Shown here piece by piece: positions 23,156 to 32,169 of a stretch of DNA of 64,000 bases (positions within the stretch are counted from its first letter, which is position 1; every line of letters begins with the position of its first letter). A program made the translations under genes and the position numbers. The stretch lies in the NCBI GenBank assembly GCA_902825865.1, contig CADECX010000011.1:1-64000 (forward strand), written 5' to 3'. Below the pieces are notes generated by a model. The model was not told the origin of the DNA, ran no database searches, and was given only the letters and a program-made list of their open reading frames with translations. The stretch is from an uncultured Alphaproteobacteria bacterium (GTDB lineage: Bacteria > Pseudomonadota > Alphaproteobacteria > Micropepsales > Micropepsaceae).

Positions 23156-23222
23156 GACCCGGTGCAAGAGCGAAATCCGGAGATAGGGCTTTCTGCTTCC
23201 GACGCTCTTTGCGATTGCTCAT
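23127..23222 (-). CDS. 31-codon leader frame with strong ribosome-binding site
   Basis: ATG at 23222 preceded by GGAGG five bases upstream; product MSNRKERRKQKALSPDF and 14 more residues, then TGA. It overlaps the start of the gene at 22937-23155 in a different frame. It is either the broken N-terminus of that gene or a coupled leader peptide. The remaining bases up to the tRNA (23223-23342) hold no gene. Confidence 0.35.
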   Translation of the reverse strand: MSNRKERRKQKALSPDFALAPGHVRFRQCFP

Positions 23223-23342
23223 ACGGGCCTCCGGGCGCGCAGGCTAATCCTCTGCGACCTTCCGACGCTGGGCAAAGGGCCATCGGCCCACAGGAGCGAG
23301 ACAATGGCGAGACAAAGGGGTAAGCTCGTACCCGCTAAGTCC

Positions 23343-23417
23343 TGGTAGCACCGGACGGATTTGAACCGCCGACCAAGGGATTATGATTCCCCTGCTCTAC
23401 CGCTGAGCTACGGTGCC
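23343..23417 (-). tRNA. tRNA-Met (CAT)
   Basis: On the minus strand the sequence folds as a cloverleaf: acceptor GGCACCG/CGGTGCT (a G-U at the first pair), D arm GCTC...GAGC, anticodon stem GGGGA/TCCCT enclosing ATCATAA (anticodon CAT), a T arm with GGTTCAAATCC, and an encoded CCA. The GGAATCATAATCC context resembles elongator tRNA-Met; the lysidine-modified tRNA-Ile(CAT) is the alternative. It borders the mobile remnant, a usual integration site. Confidence 0.9.
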
Positions 23418-23515
23418 AGACCGGACGGACCCGCCGGTTAAGGCTGGGGCCGCGGAGGCGGGGATGTAGGGTTGCGGCCCCAGACCTGTCAAGTTGGCCT
23501 GTCAAGTTTGGCTCT

Positions 23516-24628
23516 TCAGGCCGCCGCCTGGGCGTGCCCGGAAGCCGTGATCCAGCCGCCGCCCAGCACACGGCTGCCGTCGGGATCGTAGAACACACAG
23601 GCCTGTCCGGGCGCGATGGCGTCTTCCGGCGCCGCCAGTTCCACCCGCGCCGCACCTTCGGCCAGCGGCGTCACCATGGCGGCCACCGGCGGGCGCATGG
23701 ATCGCACTTTGACGCGGGCCGGGAACGGCGCGTCATGCGCCGCCAGCCAATTGACCTGGCGCAAGATGATGGTCGAGGACCCCAGCGCCGAACGCGGACC
23801 CACCACCACCCTGGCATTGACCGGATCGAGCTTGAGCACAAACAAGGCTTCCGCATTGCCGGAAAGATTGAGGCCTTTGCGCTGGCCGACCGTGAAATTG
23901 GTGATGCCGTCATGGCGGCCGAGCACCGTTCCCGAACCGTCGACAATGTCGCCCGGCCGGGCCGCATCGGGCCGAAGGCGGTTGACGATGGCCGTATAGC
24001 GTCCCTCCGGCACAAAGCAGATGTCCTGGCTGTCGGGCTTGTCGGCATTGACCAGCGCCAGTTCGGCGGCAATGGCGCGCACCATGGTCTTGTCCATGTC
24101 GCCCAAGGGAAAGCGCAGATAGTCGAGCTGCGCCTGGGTGGTGGCGAAGAGAAAATAACTTTGATCGCGCGCGGCATCGGCGGCGGCATGCAGCTCCGCG
24201 CCATTCTTGCCTTCGACACGGCGGACATAATGGCCGGTGGCCAAAGCCTGCGCGCCCAATTCGCGCGCGGTGGTGAGCAGATCGGCGAACTTCACCCGCT
24301 CGTTACAGCGCACGCAGGGGATGGGGGTTTCGCCCTTGGCATAGCTCTCGGCGAAATCCTCGATCACATTCTTGCGGAAGCGGCTTTCATAATCGAGCAC
24401 ATAATGGGGAATGCCGATGCTCTGGGCCACGCGCTTGGCGTCATAGATATCGGCTCCGGCGCAGCAGGCGCCCTTGCGCGCCGGCGTCTTGTCTTCCGGA
24501 TAGAGTTGCAAGGTGATGCCCACCACGTCGAAACCCTGGCGCTTGAGCAGCGCCGCGGTGACGGAGGAATCCACGCCGCCAGACATGGCGGCAACGATCC
24601 GGCTTCCGGGCTTGAGAGTATGGTCCAT
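23516..24628 (-). CDS. mnmA: tRNA-specific 2-thiouridylase MnmA
   Basis: About 370 residues from ATG 24628 (a frame extension to 24667 gives 383). The N-terminal PP-loop [10 protein letters not shown] binds ATP. The catalytic cysteines are in [12 protein letters not shown] and [13 protein letters not shown]. The TGHYVRR tRNA-binding segment and the C-terminal beta-barrel ([17 protein letters not shown], here [10 protein letters not shown]...VLGGGWI) complete the fold. MnmA places sulfur on U34 of tRNA Lys, Glu and Gln. It is transcribed towards the tRNA gene and starts close to the end of flgL. Confidence 0.95.
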   Translation of the reverse strand: MDHTLKPGSRIVAAMSGGVDSSVTAALLKRQGFDVVGITLQLYPEDKTPARKGACCAGADIYDAKRVAQSIGIPHYVLDYESRFRKNVIEDFAESYAKGETPIPCVRCNERVKFADLLTTARELGAQALATGHYVRRVEGKNGAELHAAADAARDQSYFLFATTQAQLDYLRFPLGDMDKTMVRAIAAELALVNADKPDSQDICFVPEGRYTAIVNRLRPDAARPGDIVDGSGTVLGRHDGITNFTVGQRKGLNLSGNAEALFVLKLDPVNARVVVGPRSALGSSTIILRQVNWLAAHDAPFPARVKVRSMRPPVAAMVTPLAEGAARVELAAPEDAIAPGQACVFYDPDGSRVLGGGWITASGHAQAAA

Positions 24629-24680
24629 CTTGGCCGGTCCTATAGAACCGGCCTCAAGGAATCGCAAGAATTAAAGGCTT

Positions 24681-25631
24681 TTAGCTCTGAATCGGCAGGT
24701 AATTCAGCAGCGAAAGCTGGTGCAGCCCCGCCGTGACCTGCAGCGCCGCCTGCAACTGGGTCTGGTTCAGCGACAGCCTGGTGGCGGCTTCCGCCATATT
24801 GGTGTCCTGGATATCCGAGGTGAACTTCTTATAGACCGTGTTCAACGAATCTTGCTGACTCTGGGCGTCGGTCAGGCGGTTGGAAACGTAACCATTGGAG
24901 GCCGCGGTCGCGTTCAGCGCGGTGTTGGCCGTCGTGACTTGCGCGATGGCGTTGGTCAAGAAGGTATTCTGTGCCGCGCTGAGCGTGGCGGCCCCGTTGA
25001 AATTTCCGCCGCCGCCGGCATCGAAATCGGCAATATCCTTCAGCGCCTGCATCAAACCGGTGGCGATATCGGAGGCGGTCATGCCGTAGCTGACTGTCAC
25101 GCCATCGGCCACCTGCACCGATTTCTTGAGATCGCCATTGGCGAAAGCCTGCGCGGCGCCGGGCAACGGCACGAGGCCGGCCAGGGTGCCGACCGACACC
25201 GGCGCCACGTCGGTCTTGCCGCCGCTGTAAATGTAATCGCCATTGGCGTCCTTGGAATTCAGGATGGCGCTGGCCTGGTCGAAGATGCTTTGCGCCTGGG
25301 TCATCAAGGTGGTGGCCTCGTTGTTGGCGACGGCGTCGCTGACCGCTTTCTTCAAGGACATCGCCAGGCTGGAAAGGCTGGCGAGCTGGGTGTCCTGCAG
25401 ATCGGTCTGGGTGACGGCGAATTTGGTGGCATTGGTATAAGCATCGTTGCGGGCATTGGCGGCGATGGTCGCGGTCAAGACCTGCGCCTTGTCGCCGAAG
25501 CCGGCATAGGTGTTGGCGTTCTTGCCCGAGGCGATCTGTTCCTGGACCTTGTCCAGCGCGCTGCCGGCATTCTGGATCTGGGTGAGGAAGAAGGCCGTCT
25601 GGGCGGCGGTGGAAACGCGATCAATGCTCAT
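24681..25631 (-). CDS. flgL: Flagellar hook-filament junction protein FlgL
   Basis: A 316-residue flagellin-like protein. The N-terminal helix MSIDRVSTAAQTAFFLTQIQ with SALDKVQEQIASGKN matches the conserved D0/D1 domain. The C-terminal helix NMAEAATRLSLNQTQLQAALQ pairs with it in the assembled junction. The middle is variable and rich in Gly, Ala and Asn. It is secreted by the flagellar type III system. It follows flgK by 13 bases in a two-gene operon running left from the shared sigma-54 control region. Confidence 0.9.
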   Translation of the reverse strand: MSIDRVSTAAQTAFFLTQIQNAGSALDKVQEQIASGKNANTYAGFGDKAQVLTATIAANARNDAYTNATKFAVTQTDLQDTQLASLSSLAMSLKKAVSDAVANNEATTLMTQAQSIFDQASAILNSKDANGDYIYSGGKTDVAPVSVGTLAGLVPLPGAAQAFANGDLKKSVQVADGVTVSYGMTASDIATGLMQALKDIADFDAGGGGNFNGAATLSAAQNTFLTNAIAQVTTANTALNATAASNGYVSNRLTDAQSQQDSLNTVYKKFTSDIQDTNMAEAATRLSLNQTQLQAALQVTAGLHQLSLLNYLPIQS

Positions 25632-25644
25632 AGCTCACTGGTCC

Positions 25645-27786
25645 TTAGCCAATATTCAGCAAGTCTTCGTACATCTGATTGACCACGGTCAGCAGGCGCG
25701 CGCCCGCGGCATAGGCCTGCTGGTACGAGGTCAGCGCGGTCAGCTCTTCATCCAGATTCACGCCGGACTCGGACGAGATGCGCGCCTCGGCTTCGTTCAG
25801 GCGGTCGTCCTGGGTGGTCTGGTTGGCGGTCACCGCATTCGATTGGGTGGAGACATTCTGATAGAAGCTGGCCGCATAGTCCGACAGCGACGCGGTCAGA
25901 CCGGCGATACCGCCGGCGGCCTGGAAAGCCCGGCTTTTGGTGATCACATTCTGCAGCGCGATGGCGCCGGAATTGTCGCCGGCCGATACGATCGTGTCGC
26001 CCGCAACACTGGCGGGGGTGATGGCGGGGCTGGCAAAGCCCACCCGCGCCGGATTGGCGCTGATGGCGGAGGTCAATGAGAAGCCGACCGCTTGCGAGGC
26101 CTGGGCATTGGCGCCCAGACCGAAGATCTGGGTGAAGCTCATGCCCGTGGCGCCACGCTGGGTGGTGTCGCCGGTCACGTTCAGCGAATAGCCCGGATAA
26201 AGTCCGCCGTTCGCGGTTGAGATCGAACCGTCCGAATTCAGGGTGAAGGTCGCGGCGCCGCCCATCGCGACATTCAACGCGGTCACGATATTGCCCACCG
26301 TCTGGCCGGCGGTGGTGGTGATGCTGATGGTCTTGGCGATATCGCCTTCCGGTCCCTTCAGCGACATGGTGATGACGCCGCCCGCCGCGATGCCGCTGGC
26401 ATCGCCGGACGCCAGACCGGTCTTGGTGATCGAAGGCACCTGGGACTTGAAAACGTCGTTCAAGCCGAAGAATTGCGAAAAACCGGTATCGCCGCGCAGC
26501 GACGGCGTGGTGGCGTCGTCCTGGATCAGGATGCCGTTGCTGCCGGTCGCGGCGATGGAAAGCTGGCCATTGGTGAAGCTGGCGGTGCCATTGCCGCCCA
26601 GCGCGGTGTTCAGCGCGGTGGTGAAGCTGCCCACTGTGGTGCCGATGCTGACGGACCCGCCGCCATTGACGCTCAGGGTGCCGGCATTGAAATCCACATC
26701 GATGCGCGACACCAGATTACCGCTGGAACTGGCGACCGCGATGGTGGTCTTGCCGGTGAAATTCAGGCCGTCGGTGGACAAGAGGCCGGTGTTGCGCCCC
26801 GCCAGAGAGGTCGGCGGCGGATAGGCGGCATTGGCGTTGGATTGCGCGTTGAAAGCCAAGGCGGTGTGCTGCGCCAGATTGCCCAAACTCTGCGACAGCC
26901 CGCCCAGAACCTGGTCGCGCATGTCGATCAGGCCCTTCAACGAGCCGCCGTCCAGGTGCGGATCCAGCGCGAAGGCCGAACCGATCGTCTGGCCGTTGGC
27001 CGGATTGATGTCCTGGATGGTGATGCTGTTATAGGCGCCGTTCTGTGCGGTGCCCGAATAGGACAGTTGGGCATAGGTATTGGAAACAAGATTGACGCCA
27101 TCGGTGGTGGAAACGTTGACGCTGCCATCGGCATTGGCGCTGGTCTTGATCCCCATAACCTTGGCCAGGTCGCTCAGCACCACATCGCGCTGGTCGATCA
27201 ATGCGGTCGGCTGGCCGTTACCGCCCGCGGCAGCGGCCCTGATCTGGGTGTTCAGCTCGTACACCTGCTTGATCAGCGTATTGGTGGAGGCAATGGAGTT
27301 GACGGCCTGCTGATCGACCTGATTGCGCAGGGATGTGACCGTACTCGAGACATTCGAGAATGTCTGGGCCAGGCTGTTCAAGGCATTCATCACCCCGGTG
27401 CGGCCGGCGCTGGAGGTCGGCGCCTGGGATGCGGTGGCGAAAGCCGCAGACAGTTTGGTGAGCTGGGTGGCCAGGGACTGATTGTCGCCCGGGCTGCCCA
27501 AGAGACCGTTCAGCTGGGAAAACAGACCGGCCATGGTGTCATATTGCGAGGCCGCGCCGCTGGCCGCGAGCTGCTCTTGGACCAGAAACAGGTTGGAAAC
27601 GCGTTGGATGGTGGCGATGTCGACGCCCATCAACTGGCCGCCGGCGCTCAAGGTCTGTTGATTGACGACGCGGCGCGCATAGCCGGGTGTGTTCAGATTG
27701 GCGACGTTGTTGGCGACCACACCCAGCGCGGCGCTGTTGGTCTTGAGCGCAGTGATGGCGCTGGCGGCGATTCCGTTCAGGCTCAC
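25645..27786 (-). CDS. flgK: Flagellar hook-associated protein FlgK
   Basis: About 713 residues from GTG 27786, giving the typical start VSLNGIAASAITALKTNSAA; the open frame to 27840 would include the promoter and is rejected. Conserved segments: NNVANLNTPGYARR near residue 28 and, at the C-terminus, VNLDEELTALTSYQQAYAAG and QMYEDLLNIG, the terminal helices shared by rod/hook proteins. The long middle is low-complexity Ser/Thr/Gly/Asn. It forms the first junction ring between hook and filament. It is transcribed from the sigma-54 promoter at 27825-27839. Confidence 0.92.
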   Translation of the reverse strand: MSLNGIAASAITALKTNSAALGVVANNVANLNTPGYARRVVNQQTLSAGGQLMGVDIATIQRVSNLFLVQEQLAASGAASQYDTMAGLFSQLNGLLGSPGDNQSLATQLTKLSAAFATASQAPTSSAGRTGVMNALNSLAQTFSNVSSTVTSLRNQVDQQAVNSIASTNTLIKQVYELNTQIRAAAAGGNGQPTALIDQRDVVLSDLAKVMGIKTSANADGSVNVSTTDGVNLVSNTYAQLSYSGTAQNGAYNSITIQDINPANGQTIGSAFALDPHLDGGSLKGLIDMRDQVLGGLSQSLGNLAQHTALAFNAQSNANAAYPPPTSLAGRNTGLLSTDGLNFTGKTTIAVASSSGNLVSRIDVDFNAGTLSVNGGGSVSIGTTVGSFTTALNTALGGNGTASFTNGQLSIAATGSNGILIQDDATTPSLRGDTGFSQFFGLNDVFKSQVPSITKTGLASGDASGIAAGGVITMSLKGPEGDIAKTISITTTAGQTVGNIVTALNVAMGGAATFTLNSDGSISTANGGLYPGYSLNVTGDTTQRGATGMSFTQIFGLGANAQASQAVGFSLTSAISANPARVGFASPAITPASVAGDTIVSAGDNSGAIALQNVITKSRAFQAAGGIAGLTASLSDYAASFYQNVSTQSNAVTANQTTQDDRLNEAEARISSESGVNLDEELTALTSYQQAYAAGARLLTVVNQMYEDLLNIG

Positions 27787-27824
27787 GGTGCTAGGTCCGC
27801 ATACAATGTTCCGCAAAGACTGTC

Positions 27825-27839
27825 GCAAGCCCCATGCCA
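27825..27839 (-). promoter_or_regulatory. Sigma-54 promoter for flgK-flgL
   Basis: On the minus strand the sequence is TGGCATGGGGCTTGC: GG, ten bases, GC, with the full TGGC...TTGC consensus. It lies 39-53 bases upstream of the flgK GTG. Confidence 0.85.
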
Positions 27840-27916
27840 CTTTGGGGCCTAGGCTGGGTTTGGCGTTTTTGCCCGCTTTTCAAGGCTTTTCACACTGTTC
27901 GGACCCTGGGTCCCGG

Positions 27917-27949
27917 GCGGCAGAGTTTGCCGCACCGGCAGGTCCTGCC
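27917..27949. promoter_or_regulatory. Two tandem FlbD-type sites (GGCA-N5-TGCC)
   Basis: Site 1 is GGCAGAGTTTGCC (27919-27931, within GCGGCA-N5-TGCCGC) and site 2 is GGCAGGTCCTGCC (27937-27949). Both are perfect inverted repeats with the same 5-base spacing. They lie about 80-110 bases from each of two divergent sigma-54 promoters, the distance expected for an enhancer. A third such site overlaps the fliF control region. FlbD, encoded at 36007, is the natural candidate to bind them. Confidence 0.6.
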
Positions 27950-28015
27950 CGTCTTTTTGTGCTGATCGCAGGGGCTTGCTCGCCAAAAAATTCAGCAAAA
28001 TCGCGGGTCTGCAAT

Positions 28016-28030
28016 TGGCCCGTCCCTTGC
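28016..28030 (+). promoter_or_regulatory. Sigma-54 promoter for fliK-flgD-flgE
   Basis: TGGCCCGTCCCTTGC matches the Caulobacter-type flagellar consensus TGGCCCG-N4-TTGC exactly. The fliK start lies 53 bases downstream. Confidence 0.88.
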
Positions 28031-28082
28031 GTCTGATCTCACGAGCAAAAATCTTTTTGCGGATCGTGATCGGAAGATTTGC

Positions 28083-29654
28083 GTGCAAGCGTCAACGGCA
28101 TCCCAGGCTATTTCTCCTGCGAATATTTCCGCAGCCCAGGCCAAGAACGACGTCCATAAGGCGGACGCCGCGACACCATTTGCCATTCTGGTGGCATCGG
28201 TGGCGGCCAAGGATCTCGCCCAGGTTGGCAAGAAGGACATCAAGGACACTGGTGACAAGTCCGCGGGCGGCAAGTCCATGGACGACAAGTTCGCCGTCAG
28301 CAAAAATGACGGCAAGCAGAAGGATATCAAGCGGGACGACAACAAGCAGGACGCCGCTCCCGCCCGGACCGAGTCACAGGATAAACCCTCCGCGCCGGTC
28401 AAAGCCGGGCAACCGGATAAGGACAAGGACACAGCCGAAACCGACAAGGATTCGGCCGGCGACCAACAGCTCGCCGCTGTCCCGCAGCAATCGCCCGATC
28501 AGCCCGCGCCGGTGGTGCAGGCATCGGTCACCGTCCCGGCCGACATGGATATCGATACGGGTGCACAGGAAGACATCGCAATTGACGGCGCCACCGCCAA
28601 GGCGGCGGCGCCTGCGCCAAGCATGGATGTGCCGCAGTCCGATCCGGTGGACCCGGCTGCCGTGCCCCAGACAGACACAGAAACCCCGATCGCCGCGCAA
28701 TCCGCCGGCGACAGCGAAGCCGCCCCAACCGTAGCGGCCCAGCCGGCCGCCGGCGCGCCGGCGGATGTCGCCCCGCCCGTCGCGGCCAAGGATGCCGCCA
28801 AGGCCGTGAAGACCGCGGCCAAGAGTGGCGAGACGGCCAAGCCGGACACCGGCAATGTCGAACCCGCCAAGGATGAGCTGGCGCAAACCGCCGAAAGCGG
28901 CGACGAGACAGTTCATGTCGCCCAGGCCAAGCGCGCCAAAACCGATATCGCCAAGGACGAGAGCGCGAACACGGCCTCTCCCAAAGCCCATGCCGCTCAC
29001 GAGGCGGGCAACAGCAAGACCGATGCCGGTGTGTCCGACAATCCAAAACCCGAGCTGCCGCAACTTCATGCCCGGGAAACCGACAGCGCCGCGCCCCTGA
29101 CCAAGCCCGTGCCGCAGTCCGCGTCCGTGTCCAACGCCAACTTCGCCATCAACACTATCGCCGCGCCCCAGGCCGCCCAGCACGCCCAGGCGCCCATCGC
29201 CACCCAGCATGTGCAAGTGACGGCGCAAGCCCAGCCCAATCTTCCCGCTCTGGCGGTGGAAATCTCGGCCAAGTCGCAAAGCGGCGCCAAGCAATTCGAC
29301 ATCCGCCTGGATCCGCCCGAACTGGGCCGGGTGGAGGTACGCCTCTCGATCGACGCCACCGGCAAGGCCAGCGCCCATCTTTCCGCCGACCAGCCCCAGA
29401 CCCTGAGCCTGCTGCAAAAGGATGCGCCCATCCTGGCGCGTGCTCTGCGCGAGGCGGGCCTGGACGTTTCCCAGGACGGACTCAATTTCTCGCTGCGCCA
29501 GCAGGCCCATGACCAGAACGGCCATGACGGCAACAACGGCCGCTTCGGCTCGGCACGCAGCTTCACCTTGGCCGCCGCCGCCGGCATCGATCCCGCCGCC
29601 GCCAGCTTCGCCTATCGCGCACCGGCCGACGGCCGCGTCGACATCAGAGTTTAG
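28083..29654 (+). CDS. fliK: Flagellar hook-length control protein FliK-like
   Basis: A 523-residue protein starting at GTG. Residues 1-370 are low-complexity and extremely rich in Ala, Lys, Asp, Pro and Gln, as in the molecular-ruler part of FliK. The C-terminal domain contains the conserved FDIRLDPPELGRVEVRLS and ILARALREAGLDVSQDGLNF (Flg_hook family). FliK is secreted during hook growth and switches export specificity from hook to filament proteins. It is first in the operon with flgD and flgE, which encode the hook cap and hook, fitting the role. Confidence 0.85.
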   Translation: MQASTASQAISPANISAAQAKNDVHKADAATPFAILVASVAAKDLAQVGKKDIKDTGDKSAGGKSMDDKFAVSKNDGKQKDIKRDDNKQDAAPARTESQDKPSAPVKAGQPDKDKDTAETDKDSAGDQQLAAVPQQSPDQPAPVVQASVTVPADMDIDTGAQEDIAIDGATAKAAAPAPSMDVPQSDPVDPAAVPQTDTETPIAAQSAGDSEAAPTVAAQPAAGAPADVAPPVAAKDAAKAVKTAAKSGETAKPDTGNVEPAKDELAQTAESGDETVHVAQAKRAKTDIAKDESANTASPKAHAAHEAGNSKTDAGVSDNPKPELPQLHARETDSAAPLTKPVPQSASVSNANFAINTIAAPQAAQHAQAPIATQHVQVTAQAQPNLPALAVEISAKSQSGAKQFDIRLDPPELGRVEVRLSIDATGKASAHLSADQPQTLSLLQKDAPILARALREAGLDVSQDGLNFSLRQQAHDQNGHDGNNGRFGSARSFTLAAAAGIDPAAASFAYRAPADGRVDIRV

Positions 29655-29665
29655 AGGGCATCGCC

Positions 29666-30310
29666 ATGGACGTGACATCCGCCACTTCGACCGCCAGCAC
29701 CGATCCTTCGCTGAAGCAATTGTCGGGCAATTTCTCGACCTTCCTCACCCTGCTCACGACGCAGTTGAAGAATCAGGACCCCACCAGTCCGATGGATTCC
29801 AACGCTTTCACCCAGCAATTGGTGATGTACAGCCAGGTTGAACAGCAGATCAACACCAACACCAACCTCAAGAGCCTGATCTCGCAGGGCACCAGCAACG
29901 CCGCGGCGATGACCACCGGCTATCTGGGCAAGAAGGTTTCGATCGTCAACGGCAACGCACCGCTGATCGGCGGCACCGCCAACTGGACCTACAATCTCGG
30001 CGGCCCCGCCACCGCCACGCAGCTCATGGTTACCGATGCCAACGGCAAAGCCGTCTACACCGCCACAGGCGAAATGGCTGCGGGCAATCACCAATTCATC
30101 TGGGACGGCAAGGACAATGGCGGCAACCAGCTTTCCGACGGCGCTTACAAGCTGACGGTCACCGCCACCAATGCGGCGGGCGGTACGGTCGAGAGCAGCG
30201 TCGCCAGCGCCGCCACCGTCACCCAGATCGACATGACCGGCAGCGCACCGCGTCTGATCATCGGCACCATGGAAATCGACTTGGCGGATATCGCCGCCAT
30301 CGCGAATTGA
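29666..30310 (+). CDS. flgD: Flagellar hook cap/assembly protein FlgD
   Basis: A 214-residue protein. The conserved N-terminal segment FLTLLTTQLKNQDPTSPMDS and TQQLVMYSQVEQQ marks FlgD, which caps the growing hook. The C-terminal half has an Ig-like fold with the family motif HQFIWDGKDNGGNQLSDGAYK. Eleven bases separate it from fliK, and flgE follows after 94 bases. Length is typical. Confidence 0.93.
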   Translation: MDVTSATSTASTDPSLKQLSGNFSTFLTLLTTQLKNQDPTSPMDSNAFTQQLVMYSQVEQQINTNTNLKSLISQGTSNAAAMTTGYLGKKVSIVNGNAPLIGGTANWTYNLGGPATATQLMVTDANGKAVYTATGEMAAGNHQFIWDGKDNGGNQLSDGAYKLTVTATNAAGGTVESSVASAATVTQIDMTGSAPRLIIGTMEIDLADIAAIAN

Positions 30311-30404
30311 TTTTGAAGTTTTGAAACATCGGCGCTGAGAAGCGGCGCCAAACCTCAAGCGGGCCCGGCCGAACGCCGCAAGTCCGCCCTGAAGGAAACG
30401 TAAA

Positions 30405-31709
30405 ATGAGCTTGTATGGAGCATTGAATATCGGCGTCGCCGGCTTGGCCGCCAACAGCCAGGCGCTGTCGGCCACCTCGTCCAACATCGCCAACGTCAAC
30501 ACTGTTGGCTACAAGATCCAGACGATCAACTTCCAGACCTTTCTCAACGCTCCGGGACTGGCGGGCAATTCCTCGGCCGGCGTCGGCGTGGTGATCGGTC
30601 AGGACGTCACGACTCAGGGTCTGCCGACCTCGACAACCTCGAACACCGACATGTCCATCACGGGCAACGGCTTTTTCGTGGTCGCGACCGGCCCGCAGCA
30701 GGGCGCGACACAGGAATATACCCGCGCCGGCAGCTTCACCCCCGATCAGGTCGGCAATCTGAAGAACGCCGCCGGCCTGTATTTGATGGGCTACAAGCTG
30801 GATTCGCAGGGCAATGTCCCGACCAGCTCCAGCGCGCTGAGCCCGATCAATGTGACGGCTCTGTCGGGCAAGGCACAGGCCACCACCTCCTTGGGCATCC
30901 AGGCCAATCTGCAGGCCAGCTCAACCGCGGTTCCCGGCTATACCACGGGCCAGATGACCTCCGGCGTTGTGACGCCCGCCTTCCAGCGCACCATCAACGT
31001 CTATGACAGCCAGGGCGGCAGCCAGCCGGTCACCTATTCCTTCGTCAAGACCGCCGCCAACACCTGGGCCTATGAAACCGCCTATGCGGGCAATGCCGCC
31101 AACCTGTCCACCCCCAACCCCATCAGCACCGGCACCGTCACCTTCAACTCCGACGGCACGCTCGCGAATGTCAACGGCGCGGCGCCGGCATCGGGCATTT
31201 TCAACATGACCATTCCCTGGGCGGCGACGACCGGCCTTGCGGCGCAGACCGTCGCCGTCAATCTCGGCAGCGTCGGTGGCACCTCGGGTCTCACCCAGTT
31301 CGACACCGCTTCCACCTTGAACGGCACCTCGCCCGACGGTTCGTCCTTCGGCAACGTCACCGGCGTGACGGTTTCCAAGGACGGCACGGTGACGGCGCTG
31401 TTCTCCAACGGTCTGTCGCAGAGCGTCTACAAAATCCCGATCGCCACCTTCACCAACGCCAACGGTTTGGGCCAGGTGAACGGCAACGCCTATGTCGCCA
31501 CGCGCGAGTCGGGCGCGGCCAGCGTCAATCTGGCCGGGACCGGCAGCGCCGGCGGCATCGCCGCCCGTTCGCTGGAAGCTTCGACGGTCGATCTGGCGAC
31601 GGAGTTCACCAACCTGATCACCACGCAGCGCGCTTATTCCGCGTCAGCACGCATCATCACCACCGCCAACCAGATGCTGCAGCAGCTGGAACAGTTGCCG
31701 ACAAACTAA
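30405..31709 (+). CDS. flgE: Flagellar hook protein FlgE
   Basis: A 434-residue protein. It starts MSLYGALNIGVAGLAANSQA followed by NIANVNTVGYK, the rod/hook signature. The variable middle domains are followed by the C-terminal VDLATEFTNLITTQRAYSAS and TTANQMLQQLEQ. FlgE subunits polymerise into the hook after export. A strong ribosome-binding site (AAGGAAACG) precedes the ATG. A terminator eight bases after the stop ends the fliK-flgD-flgE operon. Confidence 0.93.
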   Translation: MSLYGALNIGVAGLAANSQALSATSSNIANVNTVGYKIQTINFQTFLNAPGLAGNSSAGVGVVIGQDVTTQGLPTSTTSNTDMSITGNGFFVVATGPQQGATQEYTRAGSFTPDQVGNLKNAAGLYLMGYKLDSQGNVPTSSSALSPINVTALSGKAQATTSLGIQANLQASSTAVPGYTTGQMTSGVVTPAFQRTINVYDSQGGSQPVTYSFVKTAANTWAYETAYAGNAANLSTPNPISTGTVTFNSDGTLANVNGAAPASGIFNMTIPWAATTGLAAQTVAVNLGSVGGTSGLTQFDTASTLNGTSPDGSSFGNVTGVTVSKDGTVTALFSNGLSQSVYKIPIATFTNANGLGQVNGNAYVATRESGAASVNLAGTGSAGGIAARSLEASTVDLATEFTNLITTQRAYSASARIITTANQMLQQLEQLPTN

Positions 31710-31716
31710 GGTGAAC

Positions 31717-31744
31717 GGAAAAGCCCATGAAAATGGGCTTTTCC
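31717..31744 (+). terminator. Rho-independent terminator after flgE
   Basis: GGAAAAGCCCAT and ATGGGCTTTTCC form a perfect 12-base stem closed by a GAAA tetraloop. The A/T ends of the stem provide the U tract. Confidence 0.88.
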
Positions 31745-31862
31745 GGGACCAACGCAGACGAGTTTAGTGAAGCATTTATGAGTTCGTTTACCACGTGTCT
31801 TGGCCCTTTTTAAACGCGGGGCAGCGTATTTTTCGGGGTGGATAGTGTCTGGAGTTATTAAA

Positions 31863-32135
31863 ATGGAAGAGCGCAAAGGACGCGTGAGCTACGTCATCGG
31901 GCCCGATGGGTCGCCGTTGACGCTCGCCGACTTGCCGCCGCCTTCAACGCGCCGTTGGGTCATTCGCCGCAAGGCCGAAGTTGTCGCGGCGGTGCGCGGT
32001 GGTCTGCTCAGCCTGGACGATGCCTGCAAGCGCTATACGCTGACGGTGGAGGAATTCCTCGCCTGGCAGCACGCCATTGACCGTTTCGGCCTGGCCGGCC
32101 TGCGGGCGACCCGCGTTCAGCAGTATCGCAACTAA
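31863..32135 (+). CDS. sciP: CtrA-inhibitory protein SciP (DUF1153)
   Basis: 90 residues from ATG 31863; the frame upstream to 31800 is not conserved in character. It contains the whole family pattern: YVIGPDGSPLTLADLPPPST, RRWVIRRKAEVVAAVRGGLL, then LDDACKRYTLTVEEFLAWQ and a helix-turn-helix ending GLAGLRATRVQQYR. SciP binds DNA-bound CtrA and blocks its activation of target promoters, including flagellar ones, in G1 cells. Here it lies directly between flgE and the fliF operon, and CtrA is encoded 11 kb away. Confidence 0.9.
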   Translation: MEERKGRVSYVIGPDGSPLTLADLPPPSTRRWVIRRKAEVVAAVRGGLLSLDDACKRYTLTVEEFLAWQHAIDRFGLAGLRATRVQQYRN

Positions 32136-32169
32136 AAGCTCGGTTTCGGCGGAATCCCAGGAGGATTCG

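Noticed and set aside
19276..23417. attL/attR pair bounding the mobile remnant
   Set aside because: I looked for a second copy of the tRNA-Met 3' end near 19.4 kb and within 22-23.3 kb and saw none, and there is no integrase gene. Integration at this tRNA stays an inference from position.
26473..27852. 459-codon open frame antisense to flgK
   Set aside because: Shadow frame of a GC-rich gene: composition dominated by Gly, Ala and Arg from third-position GC, no domain, and flgK on the other strand is certain.
30311..30404. Sigma-54 promoter directly upstream of flgE
   Set aside because: No sequence in the gap has GG-N10-GC with the TTGC end; flgE is most simply transcribed from the fliK promoter.
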